Part shown: positions 1 through 9,991 of the stretch, piece by piece
How positions within the stretch are numbered: position 1 is the stretch's first letter
Layout of the letters: every line of letters begins with the position of its first letter
Assembly (NCBI RefSeq): GCF_000177215.2
Contig: NZ_CM001369.1
Span: 33,865-97,864 of the forward strand
DNA length: 64,000 nt
DNA from: Solidesulfovibrio carbinoliphilus subsp. oakridgensis
GTDB lineage: Bacteria > Desulfobacterota > Desulfovibrionia > Desulfovibrionales > Desulfovibrionaceae
Reading direction: 5' to 3'
Notes under the pieces: model-generated
The model's database searches: none
What the model was told of the DNA's origin: nothing
The model's input: the letters and a program-made list of their open reading frames with translations, nothing else
Made by a program: the position numbers and the translations under genes

Positions 1-1
1 C

Positions 2-706
2 GACCCCTTCGTGCCGGTCTACAAGATCGGCTCCGGGGACATCACCCACACCCGGCTGATCGACTCCATCGCCGCCAAGGGCAAACCGGTTTTCATCGCC
101 ACCGGCGCGTCCGTGCTCGAGGACGTCACCCGGGCCATGGACATCCTGCTGGCCCATCAAGTCCCGGTGGTGCTCATGCAGTGCAACACCAACTACACCG
201 GTGCGGCCGACGGGTTCGCCTCGGTCAACCTGCGGGTGCTCGAAACCTACCGTCGCCTCTATCCCGGCGCCGTGCTCGGGCTGTCCGACCACACCCCGGG
301 CCATGCGGCCGTGCTCGGAGCCGTGGCCCTGGGCGCCAAGGTGGTGGAGAAACACTTTACCGACGACAACGCCCGGCCGGGCCCGGACCACGGCTTTTCC
401 ATGACGCCGGCCGGCTGGCGCGAGATGGTCGACCGGACCCGGGAACTCGAACAGGCTCTTGGCGACGGCGTCAAGCGCATCGAGGCCAACGAGCTCCAGA
501 CCATGGTGGTCCAGCGCCGGGCCCTGCGGGCCGTCCGGGATCTGCCGGCCGGCCACGCCCTGACGCCGGACGACCTGGAGGCCCTGCGTCCCATTCCCGA
601 GGACGGATTGCCCCCCTACGAACTGGACGCGCTGCTCGGGAAAACCCTTGCCCGGGCCCTTGGCCGAGGCGAGCACCTCACGCGTCGCCACCTGGCCCGG
701 ACGTAG
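2..706 (+). CDS. neuB: Sialic acid (nonulosonate) synthase, NeuB family, 5'-truncated by the window edge
   Basis: This is the C-terminal part of a NeuB/SpsE-family synthase, which condenses phosphoenolpyruvate with an N-acetylated hexosamine to give a nine-carbon nonulosonic acid in the cytoplasm. The reading frame is open to the left edge, so the start is outside the window. Visible family motifs are YKIGSGD near the edge, CNTNYTG, GLSDHTPGH, EKHFTDD and GPDHGFSM of the TIM barrel, then an antifreeze-like SAF domain in the last ~55 residues (AGHALTPDDLEALRP). The GPDH-type signature is closer to neuraminate or legionaminate synthases than to PseI. The 3' end overlaps the convergent reductase gene by 29 bp. 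The family is certain; the exact sugar product is not. Confidence 0.9.
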   Translation, partial: DPFVPVYKIGSGDITHTRLIDSIAAKGKPVFIATGASVLEDVTRAMDILLAHQVPVVLMQCNTNYTGAADGFASVNLRVLETYRRLYPGAVLGLSDHTPGHAAVLGAVALGAKVVEKHFTDDNARPGPDHGFSMTPAGWREMVDRTRELEQALGDGVKRIEANELQTMVVQRRALRAVRDLPAGHALTPDDLEALRPIPEDGLPPYELDALLGKTLARALGRGEHLTRRHLART

Positions 707-1643
707 CCGGCCCCCTCCCCAGGCTCCCGGCCAAAAGACCCGGAACGCCCGCGTCCCGGAGCTTTTTCAGGCGTCGCACGGCCTCGGCCACGGGCGGGAA
801 AAACGAGGTCCCGATCAGGGCCGCCGCCCTGGAGGAATCCAGGCTGGTGTCGCCGGGGCGTCTGGCCGCAAGCGTCTGGCCGCTGCGGCCCGGCCGCACC
901 AGATCTTCCGGATAGCCGAACTCCCGGCACAAAAGCCGTAAAAAAGCGTACTTGCTCACGGCGTCGGCGGCCCCGGCGTTGTAGACGCCCCGCGCCCCGG
1001 CCCGGACCAGGGCCTCGATGGCCCGGGCCAGGTCGCTGGCCAGGAGCGGGGAAAAGACGGCGTCGGTAAATCCCGTCAGCGGCTCCCCGCCGGCCTCGAG
1101 CCGGGCCAGGGCCCATTCGGCCAGGCTCCGTTTCGCCCGCCCGCTCCAGCCGAACAGGTTGGTGCGCACGATCAGGCATTCTCCCCCGGCTTCGGCCACG
1201 GCCTCCTCGCCCGCCAGCTTGGAGGCGGCGTAGGCGTTGACCGGACCGGTGGGGGCCGATTCGGCATGGGGCGCGCCGCCGGGAGCGTAGACCGCGTCCG
1301 TGGAGACGTGGACGAACAGGCTCCCGGCCGCCCGGGCGGCCCGGGCCAGCCGGCCGGGAGCCCGGGCGTTGACGGCGAAGGCCTCGTCGGGCCGGGCCTC
1401 GCAGGCGTCCACCCGGGTCTCGGCCGCGCAGTGCACCGTGACCTCGGGCCGGATGTCGGCGAACAGGGCCGCCACCTCCCCGTCCGACCGGATGTCCAGC
1501 CGCCGGCTCACGGTTCCGGCCAGGGAAAAGGGGTGGGCCGCGTAGGTGCCGACCACCTCCCAGTCGCGGCAAAGGGCCAGGGCCACGTTGCCGCCAAGGA
1601 GGCCCGAGGCCCCGGTCACGAGCAGGCGCCGCCGGGCGGCCAT
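678..1643 (-). CDS. NAD(P)-dependent sugar reductase/epimerase, RmlD-like extended SDR
   Basis: 321-residue extended short-chain dehydrogenase resembling dTDP-4-dehydrorhamnose reductase. It has an N-terminal dinucleotide-binding TGASGLLGG motif, a VSTDAVY segment and a YAASK (YxxxK) catalytic motif. The chosen ATG lies 2 bp after the stop of the aminotransferase gene upstream, and the TGASG motif starts at about residue 9, as usual for this fold. It is the last gene of the leftward sugar operon, so it probably reduces or epimerises a nucleotide-activated keto-sugar made by its neighbours. The substrate cannot be read from the sequence. Confidence 0.87.
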   Translation of the reverse strand: MAARRRLLVTGASGLLGGNVALALCRDWEVVGTYAAHPFSLAGTVSRRLDIRSDGEVAALFADIRPEVTVHCAAETRVDACEARPDEAFAVNARAPGRLARAARAAGSLFVHVSTDAVYAPGGAPHAESAPTGPVNAYAASKLAGEEAVAEAGGECLIVRTNLFGWSGRAKRSLAEWALARLEAGGEPLTGFTDAVFSPLLASDLARAIEALVRAGARGVYNAGAADAVSKYAFLRLLCREFGYPEDLVRPGRSGQTLAARRPGDTSLDSSRAAALIGTSFFPPVAEAVRRLKKLRDAGVPGLLAGSLGRGPATSGPGGDA

Positions 1644-1645
1644 GG

Positions 1646-2986
1646 TCAGTTGAGCCTTGTAAAGCCGGTCTGGGCCGGCCGGCCGCGCAGGACCGCCTCG
1701 AAATCGCCTCGGGCCAGCACCCGGGCCGTTTCCGCAAAGGCCTTGTCCACCGCCTCCAGGTAGCCGGCCACGTGGGCCTCGGTGTGGGGCCACATGGCGT
1801 AAAAGAGGTTCGAGGCCAGGTAGCCCTCTTCGAGCATGTGCTGGATGAAGCAGGCCTTCATGGCCTGGGCCTGGGCGTGGCCGAAGCTGAAATGGCCCAT
1901 GGGCGGCAGGCCGCCGACCTGGATGTCCAGGCCGTGGGCCAGGGCCGCCTCGCGCCATCCCCGCTGGACCAGGGAGCCGATCCGGGCCAGGTGGGCCGGC
2001 ACGTCCAGGCGCTCGAACTTGTCGATGACCGCCAGGGCGGCGCTCGGCCCGATCCGTTCGGTCCAGTAGGTGCTGCTGATAAACGTCTTCTGGGTCGAGC
2101 GCATGACCGCCTCGCGGCCGAGGATGGCGGCCATGGGATAGCCGTTGCCGAGAGCCTTGGAAAAGACCGCCATGTCGGGGGAAACCCCGCCCACGACCAA
2201 ATGGGCCCCGCCGGTGGTCAGGCGAAAGCCGATGGAAATCTCGTCAAAGACCAGCACCGCCCCGGCCGTGTCGGCCAGCCGCCTGACCTGGCCGAGGAAG
2301 TCGCCCTCGGGCAGGTCGTTTCGCAGGGGCTCCATGACGATGGCGGCCAGGGAGTCCCCGTGCTCGGCCACGATGCGCGAAAGCTCCTCGATCCGGTTGT
2401 AGCGAAACGGCAGGGCCGTGCCGCGAAGTCCCCGGGGGACGCCGGCCGGGGCGAGTCCGGGCAGCAGGTGGCCGTCCAGCGAATCGGTGTCCCCGAGATT
2501 GGCCGCCAGGTACCAGTCATGCCAGCCGTGGTAGCCGCAAAAGGCGATCGTGTCCCGGCCGGTGTGGGCCCGGGCGATGCGCACGGCCACGGCCATGGCC
2601 TCGCCGCCGGTGCGGGCGAACCGGGCCATACCGGCCCACGGATGCAGCCCGACCAGGCGTTCGGCCAGCTCCACCTCCTCGGGACAGTTGAGGGAACAGC
2701 TCGTGCCCGAGGCCACGGCCCGCACGACCGCCTGGTCCACGTCCGGGTCGGCGTAGCCGAGGGCATTGGCCCCGATGCCGCCAAGGCTCATGTCGACGTA
2801 GCGGTTGCCGTCCAGGTCCCAGACCTCGGCTCCCGCGGCCCGGGAGAAATACCCCGGCCAGACGCCGAGGGAAAACATGTCCGGCCGCTTGGAGAGCAGT
2901 TGCGTCATGCCGGGAATCAGCCGGGAGGCCCGGCGCTGCATGCCGAGGCTGCTGTCGAGGGAAAGAGGGCTTTTGGGCTTGGACAT
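1646..2986 (-). CDS. Class III PLP aminotransferase, glutamate-1-semialdehyde aminotransferase-like
   Basis: 446-residue fold-type I aminotransferase of the HemL-like class III group. Seen are GGEAMAVAVRIARA (PLP phosphate region), YHGWHDW, the FDEI motif (Asp ~248) that contacts the PLP ring nitrogen, and FSKALGNGYP with the Schiff-base lysine at about residue 277. It lies between an aldo/keto reductase and an RmlD-like reductase in a sugar operon, not with tetrapyrrole genes, so a sugar or sugar-precursor amination is more likely than a haem-biosynthetic role. GSA-aminotransferase homologues occur repeatedly beside SpsE/SpsF-type genes in surface polysaccharide loci. The function is inferred from this context. 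Confidence 0.85.
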   Translation of the reverse strand: MSKPKSPLSLDSSLGMQRRASRLIPGMTQLLSKRPDMFSLGVWPGYFSRAAGAEVWDLDGNRYVDMSLGGIGANALGYADPDVDQAVVRAVASGTSCSLNCPEEVELAERLVGLHPWAGMARFARTGGEAMAVAVRIARAHTGRDTIAFCGYHGWHDWYLAANLGDTDSLDGHLLPGLAPAGVPRGLRGTALPFRYNRIEELSRIVAEHGDSLAAIVMEPLRNDLPEGDFLGQVRRLADTAGAVLVFDEISIGFRLTTGGAHLVVGGVSPDMAVFSKALGNGYPMAAILGREAVMRSTQKTFISSTYWTERIGPSAALAVIDKFERLDVPAHLARIGSLVQRGWREAALAHGLDIQVGGLPPMGHFSFGHAQAQAMKACFIQHMLEEGYLASNLFYAMWPHTEAHVAGYLEAVDKAFAETARVLARGDFEAVLRGRPAQTGFTRLN

Positions 2987-3012
2987 GGTGGTGTTTCCGG
3001 GGCGTCGGGCGG

Positions 3013-3915
3013 CTAGCGGTCCGCCGGCCACAGGCTGGGGTTGGTGACGGACTGCGGGGCCCCGGGCAGGCGGGCCCGCAGGCTGGCCGGCGCGGGCCGG
3101 ACCCTGGGGGCGGCGGCAAAAGCCGCGTTTGCGGCGATCTGGGCCGGCAGCTCCGCGCCAAGGAGGAGCCCGGCCCCGGCATAGGCGTCCAGGGCGTAGC
3201 CAAGGGCCAGTTCGCGAAGGCCAAGGCCCGCCTCCCGGGCCACGCCCGCCGCCGTTCGGACGTATGTTCGGGCCTGGTCCAGGCGCGGCGGCAGGAGGGC
3301 CGGGTCGTCGCAGCACAGCAGGCCCTGGAGGAAGACGCTGCGGACGTGGAGCTCCTTGCCGGCCCGGCGGGCGGCCTCGAAAACGCCCGCCCGCTCGAAC
3401 CGGGCATCGAGCAGGTTCGAGGGGAGCTGGACCAGTGAAATCCCGGCCAGGCCAAGGGCTTGCAAGGCCCGGGCCGGGGCATAGACCGAGACCCCGAGCC
3501 GGCCGACCAGGCCCGAAGCGGCCAGTTGCGCCAGGGTGTCGCCCAGTCCCTCGGACCAGCAATCCAGGGCCCCCTCTTCGTGGAGCAGCAAATCGAACCC
3601 GGTCCGGCCCAGGCGTCCGGCCGAGGCCTGGACCGCGCCCCGGACCGCGCCGGCGTCCCGGTAGTCGAGCCCCGGCGGCAGCTTGGTGACCACCCGGGCC
3701 GCCTCGCCGCCGGCCGACCGGGCCAGGGCCTGCCCCAGGGTCTCCTCGGCGCCGCCGTAGCCCGGGGCGGTGTCGAAGGTCCGGATGCCCCAGGCCAGGG
3801 CGGTCCGGACGATCTCCAGGGCCAGGGCCGGGTCCGGCCGGCCGGTGGTGTTCATGACCCCGTAGGGCATGCCGAGCTGGGCCGTGCCGAGGATCAGCCG
3901 CGACGCGGCCGTCAC
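3013..3915 (-). CDS. Aldo/keto reductase
   Basis: 300-residue NAD(P)H-dependent aldo/keto reductase with a TIM-barrel fold. It begins LILGTAQLGMPYG, then FDTAPGYGGAEETLG carries the catalytic Asp and Tyr, VVTKLPP the Lys and LLLHEEG the His. A GTG start is chosen because it overlaps the upstream cytidylyltransferase stop as GTGA, the usual translational-coupling arrangement in this operon. With the SpsF-type cytidylyltransferase and class III aminotransferase on either side it probably acts on an oxidised sugar intermediate. The substrate is unknown. Confidence 0.88.
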   Translation of the reverse strand: MTAASRLILGTAQLGMPYGVMNTTGRPDPALALEIVRTALAWGIRTFDTAPGYGGAEETLGQALARSAGGEAARVVTKLPPGLDYRDAGAVRGAVQASAGRLGRTGFDLLLHEEGALDCWSEGLGDTLAQLAASGLVGRLGVSVYAPARALQALGLAGISLVQLPSNLLDARFERAGVFEAARRAGKELHVRSVFLQGLLCCDDPALLPPRLDQARTYVRTAAGVAREAGLGLRELALGYALDAYAGAGLLLGAELPAQIAANAAFAAAPRVRPAPASLRARLPGAPQSVTNPSLWPADR

Positions 3916-4679
3916 GTTCGCTCCGGCCGGTCCGCGGCCACGGATTTGGCATAGCCCTCGTTTCGCGAAATATCCGCGTTCAGGCGGGCGATTTCCGGCT
4001 GCCGCGTCACCAACTCCAGCACGTCGCGCCAGGTAAAGGCCGTGCCCCGGGCCGCGAAATGGGCGGCCACCCGCCGGACCATGGCCAGGTCCCGGGGCTC
4101 GTCCACGGTCCACCGGTGGTGCGAGAGGTCCTGGCCGGCGGCGAGGCTGGCCAGCCGGAACCGGTCCGGGTGCTTCCAGACATAGGGCGTCACGTGCTCG
4201 CGCTCCGAGGGGAGCCGGGCCTCGCGGTGGGCGCGCAGGAGGGTTTCGCGGCCGAAGACCTCGACGTCCAGGCCGTCGGGGAAGGTGGCCGTGGGGTAGG
4301 CGTTGCTCAGGTAGTCGCACGCCTGGCCGAGGAAGGCCGCGACGCAGGCGTCGATGACCCCGGGGTCGGCAAACGGGCAGTCCCCGGTCAGCCGGACCAC
4401 CACGTCGGCCTCCCGGGCCACGGCCGCCTGCCGGTAACGGTCGAGGACGTCGTCGAGGCTGCCCCGGACCACGGGAACGCCGAGCCGGGCGGCGGCTTCG
4501 GCCAGCCGGTCGTCGGCCGGCCCGGCGGAGGTGGCCAGGCAGACCTCGTCGAGCCGGACGGCCCGGGCGGCCCGTTCAAGGACCCAGTGCACCAGCGGCC
4601 GTCCCGCGACCGTTTCGAGCATCTTGCCCGGCAGGCGGCTGGAAGCCAGGCGCGCCTGGACGATGGCCACGCATTTCAT
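3912..4679 (-). CDS. Cytidylyltransferase, SpsF/NeuA-like
   Basis: 255-residue nucleotidyltransferase of the SpsF/CMP-nonulosonate synthetase group, expected to activate an acidic sugar with CTP. The N-terminal VQARLASSRLPGKML is the nucleotide-binding signature and LTGDCPFADP is the metal-binding segment. Its ATG overlaps the stop of the upstream glycosyltransferase (ATGA) and its own stop overlaps the next start, so it is translationally coupled on both sides. Together with the NeuB-family synthase it could make a CMP-nonulosonate donor. Other SpsF homologues are spore-coat or polysaccharide proteins of unknown substrate. Confidence 0.87.
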   Translation of the reverse strand: MKCVAIVQARLASSRLPGKMLETVAGRPLVHWVLERAARAVRLDEVCLATSAGPADDRLAEAAARLGVPVVRGSLDDVLDRYRQAAVAREADVVVRLTGDCPFADPGVIDACVAAFLGQACDYLSNAYPTATFPDGLDVEVFGRETLLRAHREARLPSEREHVTPYVWKHPDRFRLASLAAGQDLSHHRWTVDEPRDLAMVRRVAAHFAARGTAFTWRDVLELVTRQPEIARLNADISRNEGYAKSVAADRPERT

Positions 4680-5821
4680 TGCGGCCCCCCCTCCCGGTTG
4701 CCGGCCCGCTTGAGCCGGTCTTCCAGGGCATTGTAAAACGTGTGGAGGCGCTCGACGTTGTCGTTCCAGACGGCCCGGCGGCGGACCGTCCGCCGGCCCT
4801 GCTCGCCCATGGCCGTCCTGGCCCGGCCATCCATGGCGGCCACGGCCAGGAGGGCCCGGGCCGCCGCCGCCGGATCGCCGACCGGGAACAACCGGCCGGT
4901 TCGGCCCGCCGCCACCCATTCGCGGTTGCCCGGGATGTCGCTGGCCACGACGGGCAGCCCGGCGGCCATGGCCTCCAGCAGCGAAACCGAGGAACCGTCG
5001 CTGCGCGAGCCGGTCAGGTAGCAGTCGCTGCCCCGGTAAAAGCGCCGCAATGCCGCCTGGGAAAGGCGGCCGGGCAGGACGATCCTGTGGCCCGCGCCGC
5101 ACCGCTCCACCGCCCGGCGCACGGCCCCGGCCTCGGAGCCGTCCCCCGCCAGGGCCAGGCAAAGGCGCGGATCGCGCGCCGCGGCCAGGCCGAAAGCCGC
5201 GACAACGGTCGGCACGTCGTAGACCGGCTCGAAGGAACGGCAGGCCAGGACCAGGAAACTCCCGTCGCCAAAGCCCAGTTCCCGGCGCAGGGCCGCGTCG
5301 CGCCCCGGCTCCAGAAAGGCCTCTTCCACGCCGTAGGGCAAAACGACCGTCCGGTCCCCGGGGATGTCCGCCAGCCGCCGGGCGGCCGCGGCCACGGCCC
5401 GGCAGTCGCACACCAGGCCGTCGGCGGCCCGGAGGGTCGCCGCGGCGCTCTCCTGCGACCGGGCGTCGCGCCAGGCCTCGGTGAGGATATCCGACCCCAT
5501 GGACAGGAGAACGAAGGGGTGAAAGCCGCTTGCCGCGACGAGCTGGCCCGGGCCTTGCAACGGGCCGGCCTGGACCGCGTCCACGCCGTGCTCGGCCAAA
5601 AGCCGCCGCAAGGCGGCCACGGCGCTTGTAAAGGCCGGGTTTTCGGGTGGGCCCGGGGGGTGGGGCAGGGCCAGCTCCCCCACGCCTTCGGGGAGCGGAC
5701 GCCTCTCCAGGCGGCCCGTGGCGCGCAGCGGCAAAAAGGAGACCCGGCCGCGTCGCGACAACTGGCCGAGCAGGCGATGGTCGTGGGTGGAATAGCCGTC
5801 GGAAACGTGAAGTATGTGCAT
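4676..5821 (-). CDS. Glycosyltransferase, GT4-like (GT-B fold)
   Basis: 381-residue retaining glycosyltransferase. The C-terminal half holds the donor-binding region with GSRSDGSSVSLLEAMAAGLPVVASDIPGN split over about residues 275-305, containing the E-x7-E-like signature of family 4. The start MHILHVSDG is preferred over an ATG 36 bp upstream because homologues begin with this beta strand. It is the first gene of the leftward sugar operon and is divergent from pseB across about 250 bp. It probably transfers a sugar built by the locus to a glycan or protein acceptor. Confidence 0.87.
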   Translation of the reverse strand: MHILHVSDGYSTHDHRLLGQLSRRGRVSFLPLRATGRLERRPLPEGVGELALPHPPGPPENPAFTSAVAALRRLLAEHGVDAVQAGPLQGPGQLVAASGFHPFVLLSMGSDILTEAWRDARSQESAAATLRAADGLVCDCRAVAAAARRLADIPGDRTVVLPYGVEEAFLEPGRDAALRRELGFGDGSFLVLACRSFEPVYDVPTVVAAFGLAAARDPRLCLALAGDGSEAGAVRRAVERCGAGHRIVLPGRLSQAALRRFYRGSDCYLTGSRSDGSSVSLLEAMAAGLPVVASDIPGNREWVAAGRTGRLFPVGDPAAAARALLAVAAMDGRARTAMGEQGRRTVRRRAVWNDNVERLHTFYNALEDRLKRAGNREGGPQ

Positions 5822-6073
5822 CGGTGTCAGCGACCAGGCGCCTTGTGAGCAGGCCATCGCCTTGTGACGCCAGTATCGGCGTTTTTCCCCGCTTCCATAA
5901 GGGAAGATCGCCAGACTTGGGATTTTTTCCGGGGCCAGTCAAGGCCGCCCCGTCGCAGGCGAGGCCGCCCGAGACGTGGGTCAAAGGGGGAAAGAACCAC
6001 GGAAAGCCTTGTCAGGTGAAAGAAAAAGTGTCTACGTTCTTCCCCTCGGCGTAACGAAAAAAGGAAAGCGAAC

Positions 6074-7112
<1,039 letters not shown>

Positions 7113-7129
<17 letters not shown>

Positions 7130-7868
7130 CGACGGCCGGACCGGGACAACGTCCCTGCGGGTGGGCGTCGTCGATTCCGGACTGTGCAATCTTGGGTCGG
7201 TCATGCATGCCGTGCGCTGTCTCGGGGCCGAGCCGGTCCGCCTGGAGGGCCCGGCCGGCATCGCCGCCTGCGACAAGTTGCTTTTGCCCGGGGTCGGCAC
7301 CTTCGGCCAGGGCATGGAGAACCTGGGCCGCCGGGGTTTTGTGGGCCCCCTGGAGGAGGCTGTGCTCGGCCGGGGCACGGCAATCCTCGGCATTTGCCTG
7401 GGAATGCAGCTTTTCGCCTCTTTGGGCACGGAAAAGGGGACCTTTCCCGGCCTGGGCTGGATTCCCGGCCGGGTGGAGCGGCTGCGGACCGACCTGCGGC
7501 TGCCGCACATGGGCTGGAACGAGGTCCGGTTCCGGGCCGAGACCCCGTTGCGCCAGGAGGCCATCGACGGCGCGGACTTTTATTTCGTCCACAGCTACGC
7601 CTTTGGCTGTGACGATCCCGGGCACATGGCCGCGACCACGGTCTACGGGGCCGCATTCGCCTCCGTGGTCCGCCGGGACAACATCCACGGCGTGCAGTTC
7701 CATCCCGAGAAAAGCCACCGGGCCGGCCTGCACCTGTTGCACCGGTTCCTCTACGCCGACCGGGATTCGGTGGACGTGGGGAGCGGACCGGTGGTGGAAC
7801 AGGTGCTGACCAACGCCCTTTCCGACGACCGCAAGGTCCACGGCCCCAGGCGGTTGCCCGGGCCCTAG
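7113..7868 (+). CDS. hisH: HisH-type glutamine amidotransferase for sugar amidination
   Basis: 251-residue class I glutamine amidotransferase. Motifs are PGVGTFGQGM (oxyanion strand), GICLGMQLF with the nucleophilic Cys, and VQFHPEKSH with the catalytic His and Glu. It is longer than histidine-pathway HisH (about 200 residues) at both ends and no other his gene is nearby. With the hisF-like gene and the PseA/WbpG-like gene it forms the three-part set known from surface-sugar loci that supplies ammonia to build an acetamidino group. The start overlaps pseB; the alternative LRVGVVDSG start about 15 residues in cannot be excluded. Confidence 0.87.
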
Positions 7869-7993
7869 GCCGGGCCACGCGAAAAACGCAGGGGGTGTTC
7901 CATGGTTTCCACCGTCGCCCCAGGGCGCAGGCAACGTAAAAGGACGGGTCGAAGCCCGGGGCGGCAGCGGCCCGGGCCGGCGCGAGGCGTTCG

Positions 7994-8779
7994 ATGCTCA
8001 AAAAACGGCTGATCCCCGTCGTTCTCGTCAAGCAGGGCCTGGTGGTCCAAAGCATCGGGTTTCGCCGGTATCTGCCCGTGGGCCGTCCCAAAATCACCGT
8101 GGAATTCTTCAACCGTTGGGACTGCGACGAGATCGTCTTGCTCGCCATCGACCGCGAACCGGACCTGGCCAGGCTGGCCGGCCTGACGGCCCACGTGAGC
8201 GGCGCGGCCTTCGTGCCCCTCACGGTCGGCGGCGGGGTGCGCCGGATCGAGGATTTCCAGGAGCTTTTGCGGGCGGGCGCGGACAAGGTCAGCCTCAACA
8301 CCGCCGCCTTCCGCGATCCGGAACTGATCACCCGGGCCGCGGAAGCCTTCGGCAACCAGGAAGTGGTGGTCTCCATCGACGCCAGGCGGCATGCGGACGG
8401 GCGCTATGAAGTCTTCGTCGGCGGCGGACGGGAGGCCACGGGGGCCGATCCCCGGGATTTCGCCCGAGAGGCCGAGAGACGCGGGGCGGGCGAGATCCTG
8501 CTCAACGCCATCGACCGCGACGGCGGCAAGCAGGGCTATGACCTGGAGTTGGTCCGGCGGGTGGCCACGGCGGTTTCCATTCCGGTCATCGCCCTCGGCG
8601 GAGTGGGCCGGATCGAACACGTGCCCGAGGCCATCGGGGCCGGCGCGGCCGCGGCCGCCGCCTCCAACATCTTCCACCACATCGAGCACAGCACCATCTT
8701 GGCCAAGCAGGCCATGCACAAGGCCGGAATCGCCGTCAGGCGGGGTGGCACCAGCGCGTGCGCCACGCCGGGAGGGTAA
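7994..8779 (+). CDS. hisF: HisF-like amidotransferase cyclase-type subunit (surface-sugar version)
   Basis: 261-residue TIM-barrel protein of the HisF family. VGGGVRRIEDF, AGADKVSLNT, LNAIDRDG and VIALGGVG mark the phosphate-binding barrel. At the N-terminus the conserved Asp of histidine-pathway HisF (motif CLDV near residue 11) is replaced in PVVLVKQG, while the second Asp in VVSIDA is kept. Loss of one cyclase residue fits a protein that channels ammonia for sugar amidination rather than making imidazole. A 125-bp gap separates it from hisH; GAGG lies just ahead of the ATG. Confidence 0.86.
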   Translation: MLKKRLIPVVLVKQGLVVQSIGFRRYLPVGRPKITVEFFNRWDCDEIVLLAIDREPDLARLAGLTAHVSGAAFVPLTVGGGVRRIEDFQELLRAGADKVSLNTAAFRDPELITRAAEAFGNQEVVVSIDARRHADGRYEVFVGGGREATGADPRDFAREAERRGAGEILLNAIDRDGGKQGYDLELVRRVATAVSIPVIALGGVGRIEHVPEAIGAGAAAAAASNIFHHIEHSTILAKQAMHKAGIAVRRGGTSACATPGG

Positions 8780-8786
8780 GCGCCCC

Positions 8787-9989
8787 ATGATCAGTGTCCA
8801 CACGCGCGACTGCCCCGGCTGCGCCGGCAGACGGGGGCGGGTCGTCCACAGCCAGGATTTCCAGAGCCTGCAGGGCTTTGAAAACGAGACCTTCACCCAG
8901 GTCCTCAAACTCTGCCCGGACTGCGGCCTGGCCTTTGTGGATCCGGTGCCGGATCCGGCGGCCCTGGCCCGGTACTACGGTGAATTCTCCAACTATGAAC
9001 ACGCGGAATATGATTACACCTGTCCGCCCCACCGGCTGGCCATGGCCCGGCGACAGGCGGATTTCGTGTGCGCCCACCTGCCGGCGGCCCGCTCCCTCCT
9101 CGACATCGGCTGTTCCAGCGGCTACGCCCTCGACCATTTCCGAAGCCGGGGCTTCACGGACGTGACCGGGGTGGAGCCTTCGGCCACCAACTGCCGCATC
9201 GCCAGGGAGCTCTACGGCATCGACATCCGCCAGGGACTCTACGAACCCGGCCTGTTCGCCGGGCGCAGCGCGGACGTGGCCCTGCTCAGCCACGTCCTCG
9301 AACACCTCACCGCGCCCCGTGACGTTCTGGCCGACCTGCGCGGGGCCCTGGCCCCGGGCGGGGCCTTTTTCATCGAAGTCCCGGACGTGGAGCTGTTCGA
9401 ACCGGGCCAGGAAGGGCACATCGGTTTCGAGCATTGCAACTACTTCGGCCTGTCGAGCCTCGGCGGCCTGATGGCCCGCGTCGGCTTCCGGCTCCTGGCG
9501 GAAACGGTCTTTTCCAACACCGACACGGTCCCCTTCTACCCGACCCGGGGATCGCTGTGGGTGCCAAGCGACGGCCCGCCGCCGATCGTGGCCGGCCGGG
9601 AGAGGGCCGAAGCCCACCTGCTCGGCTATCTGGCCGCCGAACGGGCCGAGCGGGAGGCCCTGCGGCAGAGGGTCGAGGAGATCCTCGGCCAGGGCGGCCG
9701 CCTCGGGATCTGGGGCGTGGGCACGACCGCGGCCTCGCTCCTGGCCCAGACCCGGCTCGGGGCCCGGACCGTGGCCGCCGCCTTCGACAGCAACCCCAAA
9801 CGCCACGGCCAGACCCTGCACGGCATTCCCATCCACCCGCCTTTTGCCGACCCGGCCCGCTACCAGGAACTCGTGGACGCCATCCTCATCGCCTCCCGTT
9901 CGAGCCAGGAGGAAATCCACCAGGCCCTGGCTCCGCTTCTGGCCCACGGCATCCGTCTTCACCGTCTGTGGGACCGGAAAGGGGCCTGA
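8787..9989 (+). CDS. SAM-dependent methyltransferase, sugar C-methyltransferase-like architecture
   Basis: 400-residue protein in three parts. An N-terminal zinc-ribbon-like segment has paired cysteines (CPGC, CPDC). A class I SAM-binding core follows, with LLDIGCSSGY at about residues 103-112 and SHVLEHL. A C-terminal Rossmann-like domain begins near GIWGVGTTAASLLAQ. This order matches sugar C-methyltransferases of the Methyltransf_13/11/14 type. It starts 7 bp after hisF and stops 2 bp before the next start. It most likely methylates a nucleotide sugar or the glycan made by this operon. Confidence 0.83.
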   Translation: MISVHTRDCPGCAGRRGRVVHSQDFQSLQGFENETFTQVLKLCPDCGLAFVDPVPDPAALARYYGEFSNYEHAEYDYTCPPHRLAMARRQADFVCAHLPAARSLLDIGCSSGYALDHFRSRGFTDVTGVEPSATNCRIARELYGIDIRQGLYEPGLFAGRSADVALLSHVLEHLTAPRDVLADLRGALAPGGAFFIEVPDVELFEPGQEGHIGFEHCNYFGLSSLGGLMARVGFRLLAETVFSNTDTVPFYPTRGSLWVPSDGPPPIVAGRERAEAHLLGYLAAERAEREALRQRVEEILGQGGRLGIWGVGTTAASLLAQTRLGARTVAAAFDSNPKRHGQTLHGIPIHPPFADPARYQELVDAILIASRSSQEEIHQALAPLLAHGIRLHRLWDRKGA

Positions 9990-9991
9990 CC

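Noticed and set aside
3129..3954. Long plus-strand open frames opposite the aldo/keto reductase
   Set aside because: They are Arg/Pro/Gly-rich mirror frames of a well-supported gene and show no family motif.
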